From contig NW_020312247.1 in the NCBI RefSeq assembly GCF_002999335.1, forward strand, positions 186,001-250,000: a stretch of 64,000 nt of DNA. The letters run 5' to 3'. The DNA comes from Cyclospora cayetanensis. Taxonomy: Eukaryota; Apicomplexa; Conoidasida; Eucoccidiorida; Eimeriidae. Positions 46,996-58,400 of the stretch are shown piece after piece. The stretch's first letter is position 1, and every line of letters starts with the position of its first letter. The position numbers were made by a program, and so were the translations under genes. The notes beneath the pieces were generated by a model. The model did no database searches. It was given only the letters and a program-made list of their open reading frames with translations, and was not told where the DNA came from.

Positions 46996-49900
46996 GGCAG
47001 GGGCCGAACCTAATTCTAATCCAGGTGCTTCATGAGAAAAGGCAGTCGTTTGGCTGAATCAGTCATAAACACGCAGCAGCGAGTATTTGGTCCAGTGAGA
47101 GAACCAACCCCTCGAGATGCCTGGAACTAGCATAACAAGAACTATTACTTGAATCTCTCACACTGTACTTCCCCATAGGTGCTTAATCACGGCGACGTTT
47201 CGGCCTTTCATATTGGCGGGCTGCATGGCGGAAGCTGGGGCACATCGCGGCGTACACGGCAATCGATCTTCTTCAGCTAGTCATTTGGGATAGATTACTC
47301 AGTGTCCGGAATGGACAGCGTGTGCAGTAAATTACACGTTTTGAGATTTTAGAGGTACTCGCTGCTCCGTTGTTTATCCGTTGGGTACACATGTACGGCA
47401 CGGAAGGAGCAGGCATTGCAAGCAGCAGGGGCCGACGGTGACCACCAATCTTAATGCTACAGCCCTGGCGGCATTACTCCACTGAGTGCAAGATAGCACC
47501 TAGAAATGCTCTAAATGTTTAATTATACTTTGAAATAGCAAGAATAAACACTGTGAGAGTCGTAGCGCAGCCAAATCCGGAGTCTGCTCAGGCACTCCGA
47601 TGGTCAGACCTGAGTGGGTCTCCAGTACCAGGGCATGTGTGGCTGTGCCGTTCTGAGAGAAGAAAATCTACAAACATTTTTCCCTTAATACACACTTTTT
47701 TATCTAATAAATTTATTGTCTTTGCTTCTCACATCTGTAGTCGTTGGATCGCAAAGGACTGCCCATGGTTCACAAATGCTGGCTGTGGTTTCTTCTACTG
47801 TAAGACTCCGCGAGAGGTGTGCTACACGGGCAGCGTGAAGCCCACTACAAGACACAACTCGCACTCGACTAGCCTCCTAAACGCCCTTATACTCATTAAG
47901 TGGATATGGTGCCGCGGTCTCGTTTTCAGCCTGTCTTAGTGCATGGGGCTTACAATAACAATGATCTGGTTGCATGCTGTACGCACTGATGACCTTTTTG
48001 CACATCTATAGCATTTACTCCTGCACAAAGTCACCAGATGAGGCCTAGCGACAAGAAGGATGATGTCTGCAGGAACCGCTTTTTTCTCCTCTAGTTTGTA
48101 GGCAAGTAGATATAGATTCACCGTAATTGCTCCTTGCCGCGCTGAGAATACTGATTATGCTTTTGTTTTTGTATGTGTGTTTAGCCATTGCGCACTGTAG
48201 TTTTCATTTTTTTCATATTAAAAGATCGTGACTCTTCTCGAACATTTGGCTTTTACCTCAAGCCTCTGCAAAGTATCTCAGATGATGGCCGCGCGGGGCA
48301 CTCATTAGGTATACTGAAAAAGGACCTAAACCACTTGTTCTGCCCACGAAGTATATTGTGTGGTAACCTGATAAAACTTATTTTGTATGCTCTAAGCAGT
48401 GCCTAAGCCTACACATAATGAATCATTTTGGGGGTCGATATGTGCAGTACTTGTGCTGCTGCTAACATGCCACCTTGCGCCACTTTTAGTGCTATCCCTT
48501 TTACGTCTAGTGCAGCCGGAGGCGCACTGATAGACAATTGAAATCTGATTGGGTGCCCTGTGATCACACTGCGAACAGCGAATGAAGCATATGGTCGCGA
48601 ACAAGATAGGGTTTGTGTAAACAAGGTCTTGTGCCCTTAAATACTACGAGCAAAAGCCTGAATAGTTGGCGGCGCTTCGTAGTTAAGGACTGTTAGATGC
48701 GTAGAGTGACCTTTTTCATCGGGAGCTGTGCGGGTTCCTTTGTAAGGGTGTAGGAAGGACTTGAAGGGTTGTACCGAAGCTCTTAAAAGCAAGGTAACGT
48801 TAGACAATAAGGAAATGATCAAAAGTAAATAAACCAATAAAGAGCACAGTACACAATTAGTAAGTACGGACAGAACCGACATGCTTTTAAACACAATATG
48901 GGCGCTAAATTACTCTCTCTTTGGCATGAACCTCCCTGTGAAGGGTGTAAATGCGGCGAAGTACTCACTTTTAACAGTATACGGGCTTTTATTCTGGCTG
49001 AATCAAGCTGAGAGGTAAAGCAATGTGTGTCTAGCATCGCCTGAGCCCATCAATATCCGGCTTGTACTCTTTTCCACTGCAACCTTTTATTCCCAGAAAA
49101 AAGCGATAGCATACTCGCATTCCTTCCGACATAGTACAGCTATTATATATTCCTAGATTTGGTTAGCGCTAAACAGGCTTAAACATACACTTTCTCGGTT
49201 CTTCCTGATCATTATTCAAGTACACCGATGGCTTGGTTCGTATAACTTGCTATCTTGTGTACCTGGCTGTTTATGTACACCGGCCTCTGCATGGCCTTAA
49301 GCTGACGATAAGCGTATAGAAATGCCAGCTACAAGCTTCCAAAGCCCAGAGAGCCGTAGATTTGTGCTTGGAATGCATACAGCCGACTCATTTGCCTGTG
49401 CAGGATAACATGGACTACTGCATTTCCGACGACTTAAAGGGGCTGTATAAAAGCTACAACGGACAGCTGTAGTCAAGTCAAAGGCAGAGACTTGTACGAT
49501 AGAAACCACGCAGGGAATGCGTATAAAAATACACCGGTTTGTTGGGAAGGACTAGAGCAAATAGTTGGGAGGAAGAAAGGTCCAACTTAAATTCTTTTAT
49601 ACTCACGGCTCATTGATTTCGTGCAGCTACAGAGAAGAACTTGCCCCCGTTTATCGGCCGTCACTGCAAAGCTGGCTCTTCTGCCATTCCAACAAAACGT
49701 CAAAATAGTATTGTACATTTGCGCGTTTACATAAGTTTTGCGCAGCAATACCGTGGAAATGCATGATTCAATATTTGGATGCATTGCAAAAGTTTAGAAG
49801 GGTCGCTAGCCTTTTTATGCCAATGCATCTCCTTCTGTCATGTGCATCGCTAGTTGTGCACATAATGAAACATATTATAACACTAGCCATGAGTATACTA

Positions 49901-51445
49901 TAGAAGTCGGTATGTAATCGTGCGCACCCATCAATACCAATCCGTAATTTCTACATTGTTCTTGTCCAAATAATCTGAGACGTTGACTAAGTAAGAGTAC
50001 TTCGCATTATCTATATGTCAAGCAAGAAAAGAAATGAGCAGTTCATGTTGCAATATCGCATGCTAGAGCCTGACCTCGAGAGCTGGCTTGTGGTCTGTGC
50101 ATTTTGTGCTTCTGCTTAGCAGAAAACACTAATGTTGGTCATGTGGTACAATGCATTTACAGTGCACTTAGCACGCCAACACATAGTAAAGATTATAACA
50201 ATGAGTGCTTGAGCTCGTAAATGCACCTTTAGTTTGTATGCAAGAAGAAGGAAAGTCTTCAATTCCGTCGCTTATCCTCTTCTGCGAAAGGAAGAGATGG
50301 AACACTGGGCATACGAATTCAAGTGGTGCTCCACTATCCAAATTACAGCCTATGATGTAGGTAACTTATGCATTGAATCAGAGCTACGGGAGTTCCGTTT
50401 GTGTCCACATTTTTAAACTAATTTTTACCGCTTAGGAGCCTAATACTAGGTCGTGTGGGTATGATGTACGAGGCCGTATAAAACAGTAGTATCAAGCCGG
50501 CTTGCAAGGTACTGAATGAATAAGCATAAATTTTGAATCACGATTGCACCAAACAGCATGATTATATCAATGTTGGAATTTCACACGGTTGGTGTCAAAG
50601 ATGGTATTGGAAAAGAGGTGATGGCACCTCTTTTGTGATCACGGAATGCTTTGCCTTGAGGGTGTAGTGAATTCAAGAATATCAAATAAGAGAGTCTGTT
50701 GTTAGAGCAAAGACACTAGTGGTGAACTACAAAATTTTACCCGAAATTCCAGCCAAAACATTGCCAGCACAAACAGCCTTTCTGACTTGAAAACCCATTT
50801 CATCGTATTAAGCGACCTCATATACGTTTTGAAATTTGTCCAATGCCAGCAGGCATGCAATACAAAAAACTTCTGAGAGAAGCCTGTGCTAGAGAAGACT
50901 TAAACATTTAGGCGTACAACTTTCCAGCTGTGCAATTTCAAGGATTCAGCACAATCTTACGGACGGCGATATACTTGTAGACACACATGTCCTCGAAACC
51001 CAACGTAATTGTGCCTCAACTGAACAGCAAATATTAGAGATACTGTTTAAAATGCTGTTGTGTGTCCGGCTTCTGCATGCCTTGCGCATGTATACAGTGG
51101 TGAATGCGTTGGGACACCTGCCCTTCCGTCTAGGTTCGTTCTTACGCAGAAATCTCAGACCTCCAAGAGACCGCAAAAGCCACGGGGACGAGGAGATACC
51201 CACGGTGACTTCGTAATATTACATCACTGTAGCAGGTAAGAACAACGTGATAAAGCAAAAAGATCCGCTTATAAGTGTGGATATGCGATTTGCGAAATTT
51301 TTATTCAAATTAGGGTAGCCAGTTTGTACAAAGCAGAAATGTAGTATTTTCTTTCTTCACATGATGTACAAGATGGCCGTGTCCCTCTGCCACTACGCCT
51401 TTTTGTAGAGGCAGAGGGCCACAGCCCCGCCGGGCATCTTCAAAG
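46996..51445. other. Gene-poor, AT-richer region
   Basis: About 4.5 kb with only short frames. One at 47553-47939 reaches 128 codons but lacks any motif. Tandem repeats and CAG runs are absent. I see no gene. Confidence 0.5.
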
Positions 51446-51943
51446 ATGCAAAGGAAGCGCGTTCTATCATGCTGGCTTGTGCCGCATGCTCAGCCGACAG
51501 TTGCGAACAAGTACCCGCCACGGATATCTCAAACGATTCGTAAGTCGCAAAGCATTATTGGCCACACAGTGAAGAATTTTTGCGTTAGGAATAATAAAGC
51601 AGAGCCCACCAGGCAAGAACCAAATAACCAAACGAGAAAGTATCTATTCCTGCCTGTTGTGGCCGATCCTGCTACGGTCAACCAAGCGGAACAGAGCTGC
51701 AAAGCACCAAAAAGGCTGCAAACTGAGTTTATCTGGAGTTTGATTTCTCCTAACGTTTTGGAGACGCATGGAGTGGTGTATGTGCATCCAGTCAAATGGA
51801 ACATGGTAACGGTGAAAGACACTAATATTCGAGATTTATCCTCCTTTAATTCGTTGCTCGAAAACCATGGAGTGAATTGCTTGTTCAAGGACGGTCTGCT
51901 TTCCTGCACTACGTCACTTGTATCCACTGAGACCCCCATTTCA
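51446..51943 (+). CDS. Candidate exon of an unknown plus-strand gene
   Basis: A 166-codon frame from ATG 51446 ending, in phase 0, at a strong GTAAGATG donor after 51943 (TETPIS). Composition is protein-like (LISPNVLETHGVVYVHPVKW, DLSSFNSLLENHGVNCLF) without a known motif. The next acceptor, TTTTCAG before 52310, opens a phase-0 segment (see next entry), so both could belong to one gene that ends near 54404. Confidence 0.4.
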
Positions 51944-52309
51944 GTAAGATGTGGCACCGGCTTCTGTTAACAAAGTGTAGCAATAATTTAGAATAACTCC
52001 TGGCTGGATTTAATGTGGCTTGGTTGTACAAAAGCACTAGGAAAAATGTTGTTTGTTCTGGACCACTCGTGTGGTCACGTCAGGCAAGCATTTCCTTCAG
52101 ACATAGATAGCAACTGCCGTTTGTTGCTGGTTTAGACATATCAGATGATGCAGGCACATTAGGAGACACAAGTGAGGAGCATAGCCTAGTTGCTTCCAAC
52201 TACCTCAATTGCATCATGACGCACGTATCTCTAAAGCAGTTTTAGATAATCCCCGTTCCGGAAGCTCCCTCCATCAAAAAGTGTTTCTTTCGGACCTACA
52301 GCTTTTCAG

Positions 52310-52545
52310 CCCTTTTCGTTGAATGATGAAGAGTTCAACCAGACCTTTGTGTACCCAGAAATTTGGAAAGCCTGGGAGTCGATTCTTTCGATCGCAGTGT
52401 GAGGCTACTGACCGCCACAGACCCACTCCACCACTTTCTTCTGCGGGTACACGTGCTCATGTTCGAAGATTCTATGATGCTACAACTCCTCACAGTCCAC
52501 CAGAGCAGCGAATACCTCACCTTTGCATATTCGAGAGGATAGATG
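52310..52545 (+). other. Overlapping candidate exon frames, unresolved
   Basis: After the TTTTCAG acceptor, one frame reads PFSLNDEEFNQTFVYPEIW and on to 52396. A second frame over the same bases runs to an excellent GTAAGTGC donor after 52545 (ending FERIDG), and it joins in phase to sequence after TTATTGCAG near 53140 (ECCVLDAKRRNNVRVYARC). A third frame (DPLHHFLLRVHVLMFEDS) also looks protein-like but stops at the TAG at 52539-52541. The frame change may mean a very short intron, a frameshift or a decayed gene. Confidence 0.3.
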
Positions 52546-52769
52546 GTAAGTGCTCATCACTCTAAAAAAATGAAGGCGACGCAACTCTGTTTGCGTAAAC
52601 GCAAGTTTAAACCCTCCACTCTCCAAGATGCGTTAGGACTTGTCTTTTCACTTGCAAGTGTTCAACGAGTATGAGAGGAGCACCATTTGATTGGAAGAGG
52701 CAAGTGGCAGCCCTGCTGCGTTATAGCATGAGCATAATTGTGTTCAGCAGTGCAATCGCCTTTCCGGGC

Positions 52770-52846
52770 ACGCCGTCGTTCACCATGAGCCCAGTGCACC
52801 GGATCCCATCAGAACTCCCAAGCTAAGCGGCGCGAAGCACGGTTAG
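52770..52846 (+). pseudogene. Truncated 5S rRNA fragment
   Basis: The core CACCGGATCCCATCAGAACT, followed by CCCAAGCTAAGCGG and ending GGTTAG, is the hallmark of eukaryotic 5S rRNA (about nt 27-80); CACCATGAGC upstream fits the 5' part. After GGTTAG the sequence departs (CTTGTCTAAAAAGG), and only a short TTGGGTGA-like piece recurs at about 52882. It is therefore not a complete 5S gene: a pseudogene or a 5S-derived SINE remnant. Confidence 0.7.
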
Positions 52847-54201
52847 CTTGTCTAAAAAGGGAAAGCGCTCCGCGAGTAACCTGTTGGGTGAATACAGCAT
52901 CTTTTGTGCAGTCTCTTGGCAGTGCAGACCAAGGGGAAGAAGGGTCCTGATACGGCTGCACTCGTATACCCCAACTTCGAAAGAAAGATATGGCCATAGC
53001 CAAGCCCAAATGCGTCTGTATTTGTACATGCTGCGGGGTAAGCTACACCTAATAATCTTCTAGTAAGTGTTATCTTGACTTAGAATTAGTAAATAATTGA
53101 CTGCTGGGCTTGTCCGTTCGTATCTCTTATTTATTGCAGAGTGCTGTGTGCTCGATGCGAAAAGACGTAATAACGTTCGTGTGTACGCTAGATGCCATGT
53201 TCTAATTGCTGTGAACACAAAATGGAGGGTACCGCTACGCAAAACCCAGTTTCTTCTCTCCCCTCATGTCAGAGCCTTGATGGGAGGAAGCAGGTTTTGA
53301 AAGAAAATATGGAAAAATTAGCTCTTGTGCTGCATATTGAGTCTGGGCTTCAGCGTCTCCCCATGGAGATATTAGATGAAGTGTCAAGCCAGGCAACTAA
53401 CCTGTCATCTTAAGTAATTTCCTCCACACACCAGTGCTCCATAAGACAATGGGCTCTTTTAATGGCGTTTAATGCGGGATTCCAGTGCTTTCCTGGGCTG
53501 TCTTAAGGCGATGGAGTAGCTGTCGGGGCAGCACATTTGTCCAGGTTTTCCTCAAACTTTCTCGAAATCCCTGCAGACTGTATCTGAAGAGCGATTAAGT
53601 ATTATTGTTGCTATGGGAATCAATGCCAATGCTTCACAATGACGCCCATGGGACTGCTTGCTGTTTTCACATTTACATGCTCCTTGACCGGCTGATGCTT
53701 GCAAATTGGGCCGCCAAACCATTAATAGGTATCCATTATACTCATAAAGATTCAATACTTTGGGACAGAAGCCACCTCTACGCGAAATCTTCGGTGAATG
53801 ACTGTTCGGTGGTCATTCATGATTGCCTGTGTGTGCCTTTCTGCGTGCAAAAGAAGTCGAGGCTTTGGAGTGATAGCTTCCACATTGGCGCAGTGAACGG
53901 CAATGCCGTTTCAGCCACAACCAGCTAGCTAAAAATGAAGTTTTGTTCATTGCCCATTCCTTACACCTGCCCATAGAAATGCTCAGTTACCCCATAAGTC
54001 TGACAATGTAGATAGTATGCAACTAAAACAGAGGTTGGGATGACACCCTTCCCTACCATTCTCGTCACGCAAAATCCTCATTCTGCTACGATATAACCAA
54101 CCGTGAATGTGCATCGACCTTTTGGGGCTGAGCGCCCTGATAGACTACGGGTGCGCAGGTCCCTTAATTCTTAAGGTGTTAGTGCTTGGAGCCCTCCTTA
54201 G

Positions 54202-54404
54202 ATTCGAAGAAAGTGAGCAGAGACGCGTCTACAGTGCCAGGGTACTACAGCAAGCTGTACTCCAACAGTGGTTTGTTGTTTTTGGCCTGGTTTGTGGAGA
54301 GAGGCGATCGGATAGTGGTGGAGCGAGCTGGCCTACAGTTGCGACTCCAGTTAGTGATGCAGTCGAGCCTTGCAGAGCATTTCCGTGAGCTCCAATACCC
54401 ATAA
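54202..54404 (+). CDS. Candidate last exon of an unknown plus-strand gene
   Basis: After the acceptor CTCCTTAG, a phase-1 frame reads 66 residues to a stop (YYSKLYSNSGLLFLAWFVER, VVERAGLQLRLQLVMQSS). It has good protein character but no known motif. It could be the end of the gene whose exons lie at 51446-51943 and 52310 onwards. Intermediate exons were not resolved. Confidence 0.35.
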
Positions 54405-55441
54405 AGCCGTCTAAAAGTATTCTTATGAGGGCTCCTCCCAGGTTCGACACAGAGACACGAACCCCGAAACACAGCACCTAACTTTGAAGGAAGTTTGAGT
54501 GCCCGCCCAGAAGTGTTTGACCCCCCTCTGCTCTGTCCCCTCACGCCGGAACTCCGAGGTAAGGGGGGGTGGGGCGAGAACGCGAGTTGCTGCGGCCGCT
54601 AAGCACACAGAGCATTCCCAGCTGACTGCGCCTATAAGTACCGCACAGGCACACCCTAATCAATCCAGTTGCATCGAGCTAATGTTGCTCCGAAGCAAAA
54701 GCATAAACAAACAGAAAAACGAATATTTCAATTTGCGTCTAGAGCTTTGGGGAAAGCCAAAGTGTAGTTTGGCCCGCGGAACTTCGATTAGGAACTTTTG
54801 AAATTAGTCCTTCTTGGCGCGCAGTAGGAGTTGCCCTCTTCGCTTTCGCGCGAATGGTATTGACCAGTTTGAGGTTAATCCGTTTTATCGAGGGAGTAGG
54901 GAAGGGTAGTTTCAGCCAGTTTCACGGCAGGGTCCGAGCAGGAATGGCACGGAGCCTCGTACAAGCGGAGTGCAGGGCATGAGGAGGCAATTTTTATCGG
55001 TTGATACACGTCAATGCTAGTGCTTTTATGACACGGATGAGGCAGCTGTGTTTGCCACGCACACTTCCGCTCTGCCTCTTTCTTTCGAGCAACGTCGTAA
55101 GAACGGCAGTTCCGAGGCTGAGCCGGCGCAGTCCACCGGCACAGCTAAGCGCCTCCAACGGCACATCTGCAAAAACTCCGGCCTAAAAGTCATGTGCCAG
55201 CGTCTGTATGCGGGGATGATGCTTTATTGATGCGAGTTCATGATTTGGGGGAGCGCTGGAACTTTTGGCTTGGTCAGGGTAGGGCGGTGAGGGGCCCCCC
55301 ACTGCGCATGCAGGGCCCCACATACCGTTCCTCGGGGACTGTCGCCGTACTCCGTCTTTGAAATTATCCGTACTTCGAATTGTTAGGGGTAGCGGTGCTA
55401 TCCATCACCAGGAAACGCGCCACACTCTGTCTCTTTCGAGG
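54405..55441. other. Upstream region of the glutamyl-tRNA synthetase gene
   Basis: About 1 kb, with short frames only; presumably promoter and leader. The synthetase frame is open upstream to an in-frame ATG at 55358. Confidence 0.5.
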
Positions 55442-58400
55442 ATGGCACCCAGCACCCTCACGATCGCGTTTGATCCCAAGCAGCCGCCGCTGCTCCTCTT
55501 GGCTCTCGCGCAACTGCAAGGGCTCAACTCGAAGCAGCTTGCATTTTGTTCTACGGACCGTCCAGAGGACGCTGGACTGGTCGCGCTGCAACAGCAGCAA
55601 GAGCAACAGGAAAATCCATCTGTAGAGGTTCTGCCGGAGCTTGAAGCTGCGAAGCGCATAGCTCGCTGCACATCTCAGGGAGAGACTGTGCGCACTTTAC
55701 GCCGAACAGTGTCTGCATGCTTGCTTTCCTTCCGTAGAACTTTCGCTGGCGGTTAGCTCCCTGGTACTTATCCCTGTGCTCTGTGATGCTGTTTCTTTTT
55801 CTGCAGCTTCTCCCTGACATGGAGGGCGAGGTCCTCTTGGATGCCTTGCTAACCGTTCTGTCTGGATGCCCCTTCTCGGGCAGTTTCTACACCTCAAGCG
55901 CCCCTAAGGACGCCGGGCTGAAAAAAATGAATGCATATTTGGGCTTCCGTACTTTCTTGTCTGGTCACCGACTCACTCTTGTTGATATTGGGGTGTACGT
56001 ACAGCTAAGAACTGCTGTAGGCGCTGAGAAGACCGGCGCGCTCCCGGAGAAATGGTAGGAACTATTGCCCCCCACTGCCTGCGTGCACTTACTTGGAGTT
56101 GGAGCCTTGGTGTCGCGTGTGGACCTTATCTTTACGCGGTCGAACCTACGCTGCACTGCCTAGGGGCCCTTTCCTTGTGAGATGCTTTCGCGAACCGCAT
56201 TCGCCTTTGCCCTCTACTCAGGACTGCGCAGTACCCTGCATTGATCCGATGGTACAACTACATGCACGGACTAAAGGAAGTACGGGGTCCTATTGAGCGA
56301 GCTCTCAAGCAGAAGGCTATAGGTCCTAGACCAGCCGTTTCTACTGCTGCTGCGGAGAAGGGGGCAGCAGCGAAGGGCAAAGAGAAGACTGAAGGCCATG
56401 CTTCATATGAAGGTAAGAAGAAGGGCATCGTTGGGAGCAGCAGCCGCAGTACTGGTGACGGCAGGAACAGCAAATGTGGCAGTAACCGCAAAAGGCGTAC
56501 ACGGATAGCCGCTGCAGGCGCCGCACAGCCAGTTCAAGTAACTAATGAACGCCGAAAACTCACTCTGGAGGCATTGGAATTCTGCCTTTTTGCTGCCCAG
56601 GAAAACTGGAGGGGGCAGAGATGGGCCGCGTGGTGACTCGCTTCCCACCGGAACCTTCAGGATATCTGCATATTGGTCACGCAAAAGCTGCTCTCCTCAA
56701 CGGATACTTCGCGAAGAAATACCAAGGACGCATGATTTTCAGGTACCGTGTGCCTCTGTTGCACGTGTTTTTGCTGCTGTTTTCTGCTGCGTTGCCTTGA
56801 AGGCGCCTCCAAAACGGCGGAAGCGGCAGCACCATTTGTGCAAGGTAGCGCTTGTGGCGCATGCAGCCGCATATGCGGCTGCTGCGTGCGCGCACAGCTA
56901 GCCACTTGTGCCGATGCAGCGGCTGCAGTCAGCAGTAGCGCTGCAGTCTTCGCGGCAGAAACAAACCGCTATCTCCTGGCGTGGCCGTTGTGTTTTCAGA
57001 TTTGATGACACAAACCCGGCAAAGGAAAACGACGAATTCGAGCAGAGCATCTTGCACGATACGGAGCTCCTAGGTGTCCAGTGGGAACGTGTAACACACA
57101 CCTCAGACTACATTGAGCAGCTGCAAGACACATGCACCGCAATGATTCAGAAGGGTCAGTAATTTCGGGGGTATTGCGTATGGCGGAATCCGTACAGGGC
57201 ATGATGCAGGGGGATATTCTTCCGGTCACATCGTGCAACGTCCTACGCGCTTTGGCTCTTGCTTGAATTCTTTTCTTCTTTGCGCTCTGCCGTCCATGTT
57301 CAGTGTATCGTTGTGCTTGCTTCTGGGTGCTGGCGTTCCTGCATGATCAGGGGTCTTTTACGTAGACAACACTCCTACTGAGCAGATGCGACTGGAAAGA
57401 GGGGAAGGTATAGAGTCAGCCTCGCGCGCTTTGCCTGTTGAGGAGCACCTGCGCCGTTGGGAGCAAATGATACAGGTGGGCTGTGGACTGCGTCACAGCA
57501 GCTCGGATCTGCCAAGGGGGAATTGCTCGTCTCGTTTGATCCAGGCATGCAACCCTCAGGAGGGGGGTTGCGAACAAATGAAATGGGTGCTTTCGCGACT
57601 TTGTGCGTTTTCCTCCTTCACAGGGAACGGCAGAGGGGCAGCAATGCTGCGTTCGCGCGAAGATCGACATGCAGTGCAAGAATAAGTGCATGCGCGACCC
57701 CGTAATGTTCCGCTGTGTTGTGGATCCCCCTCACCACCGACTTGGCACGAAATTCAAGGCCTATCCCACCTACGACTTTGCCTGCCCGGTTGTTGACTCT
57801 TGGGAAGGGGTCACGCATGCTCTGAGGACCAACGAATATGCAGACAGAATCCCACAGTACCACTGGGTGAGCTGGTTGTGGCATGAGGCTTCCGAATCCT
57901 CCAGAGTCTTAACTGCACGTTCCGAGTAGCTGCTGCCTGTGCAGGAGGAATTGCTTTCTCGTGCAAAACGTCGCCCCCTTCAGACGACTCGCTGGAGTTG
58001 TATTGCGGTCGGTTTGTGCCTTCGCTGGCGTGCAGGTCCAAGAAGCTCTTGGACTTCGCAAGGTTTGCATTTATGAGTTTTCCCGGCTCTGCTTTGTTCG
58101 TACGGTCCTCTCAAAACGCAAGCTCAAGTACTTTGTCACTGAGGGGCTGGTCACCGGATGGGATGACCCTCGCATGCCCACTGTACGGGGTATGCATTCA
58201 AAGGCTGCGTTTGTTGCAGCTCCTGCACTCGAACAAGCTGTTGTTGCAGCGCTTGTATCGCTAGCTTAAGGGTGGCCCACAGAGGCAGCAGCTGCAGAAA
58301 AGGCTACACTGTTGCTGCAGCTTTACGAGGAACCAGCTTTCAGCAAAGGCTACACTTCTACACTGCACTGTTGCTGCAGCTTTATGAGAAAAAAGCTTTC

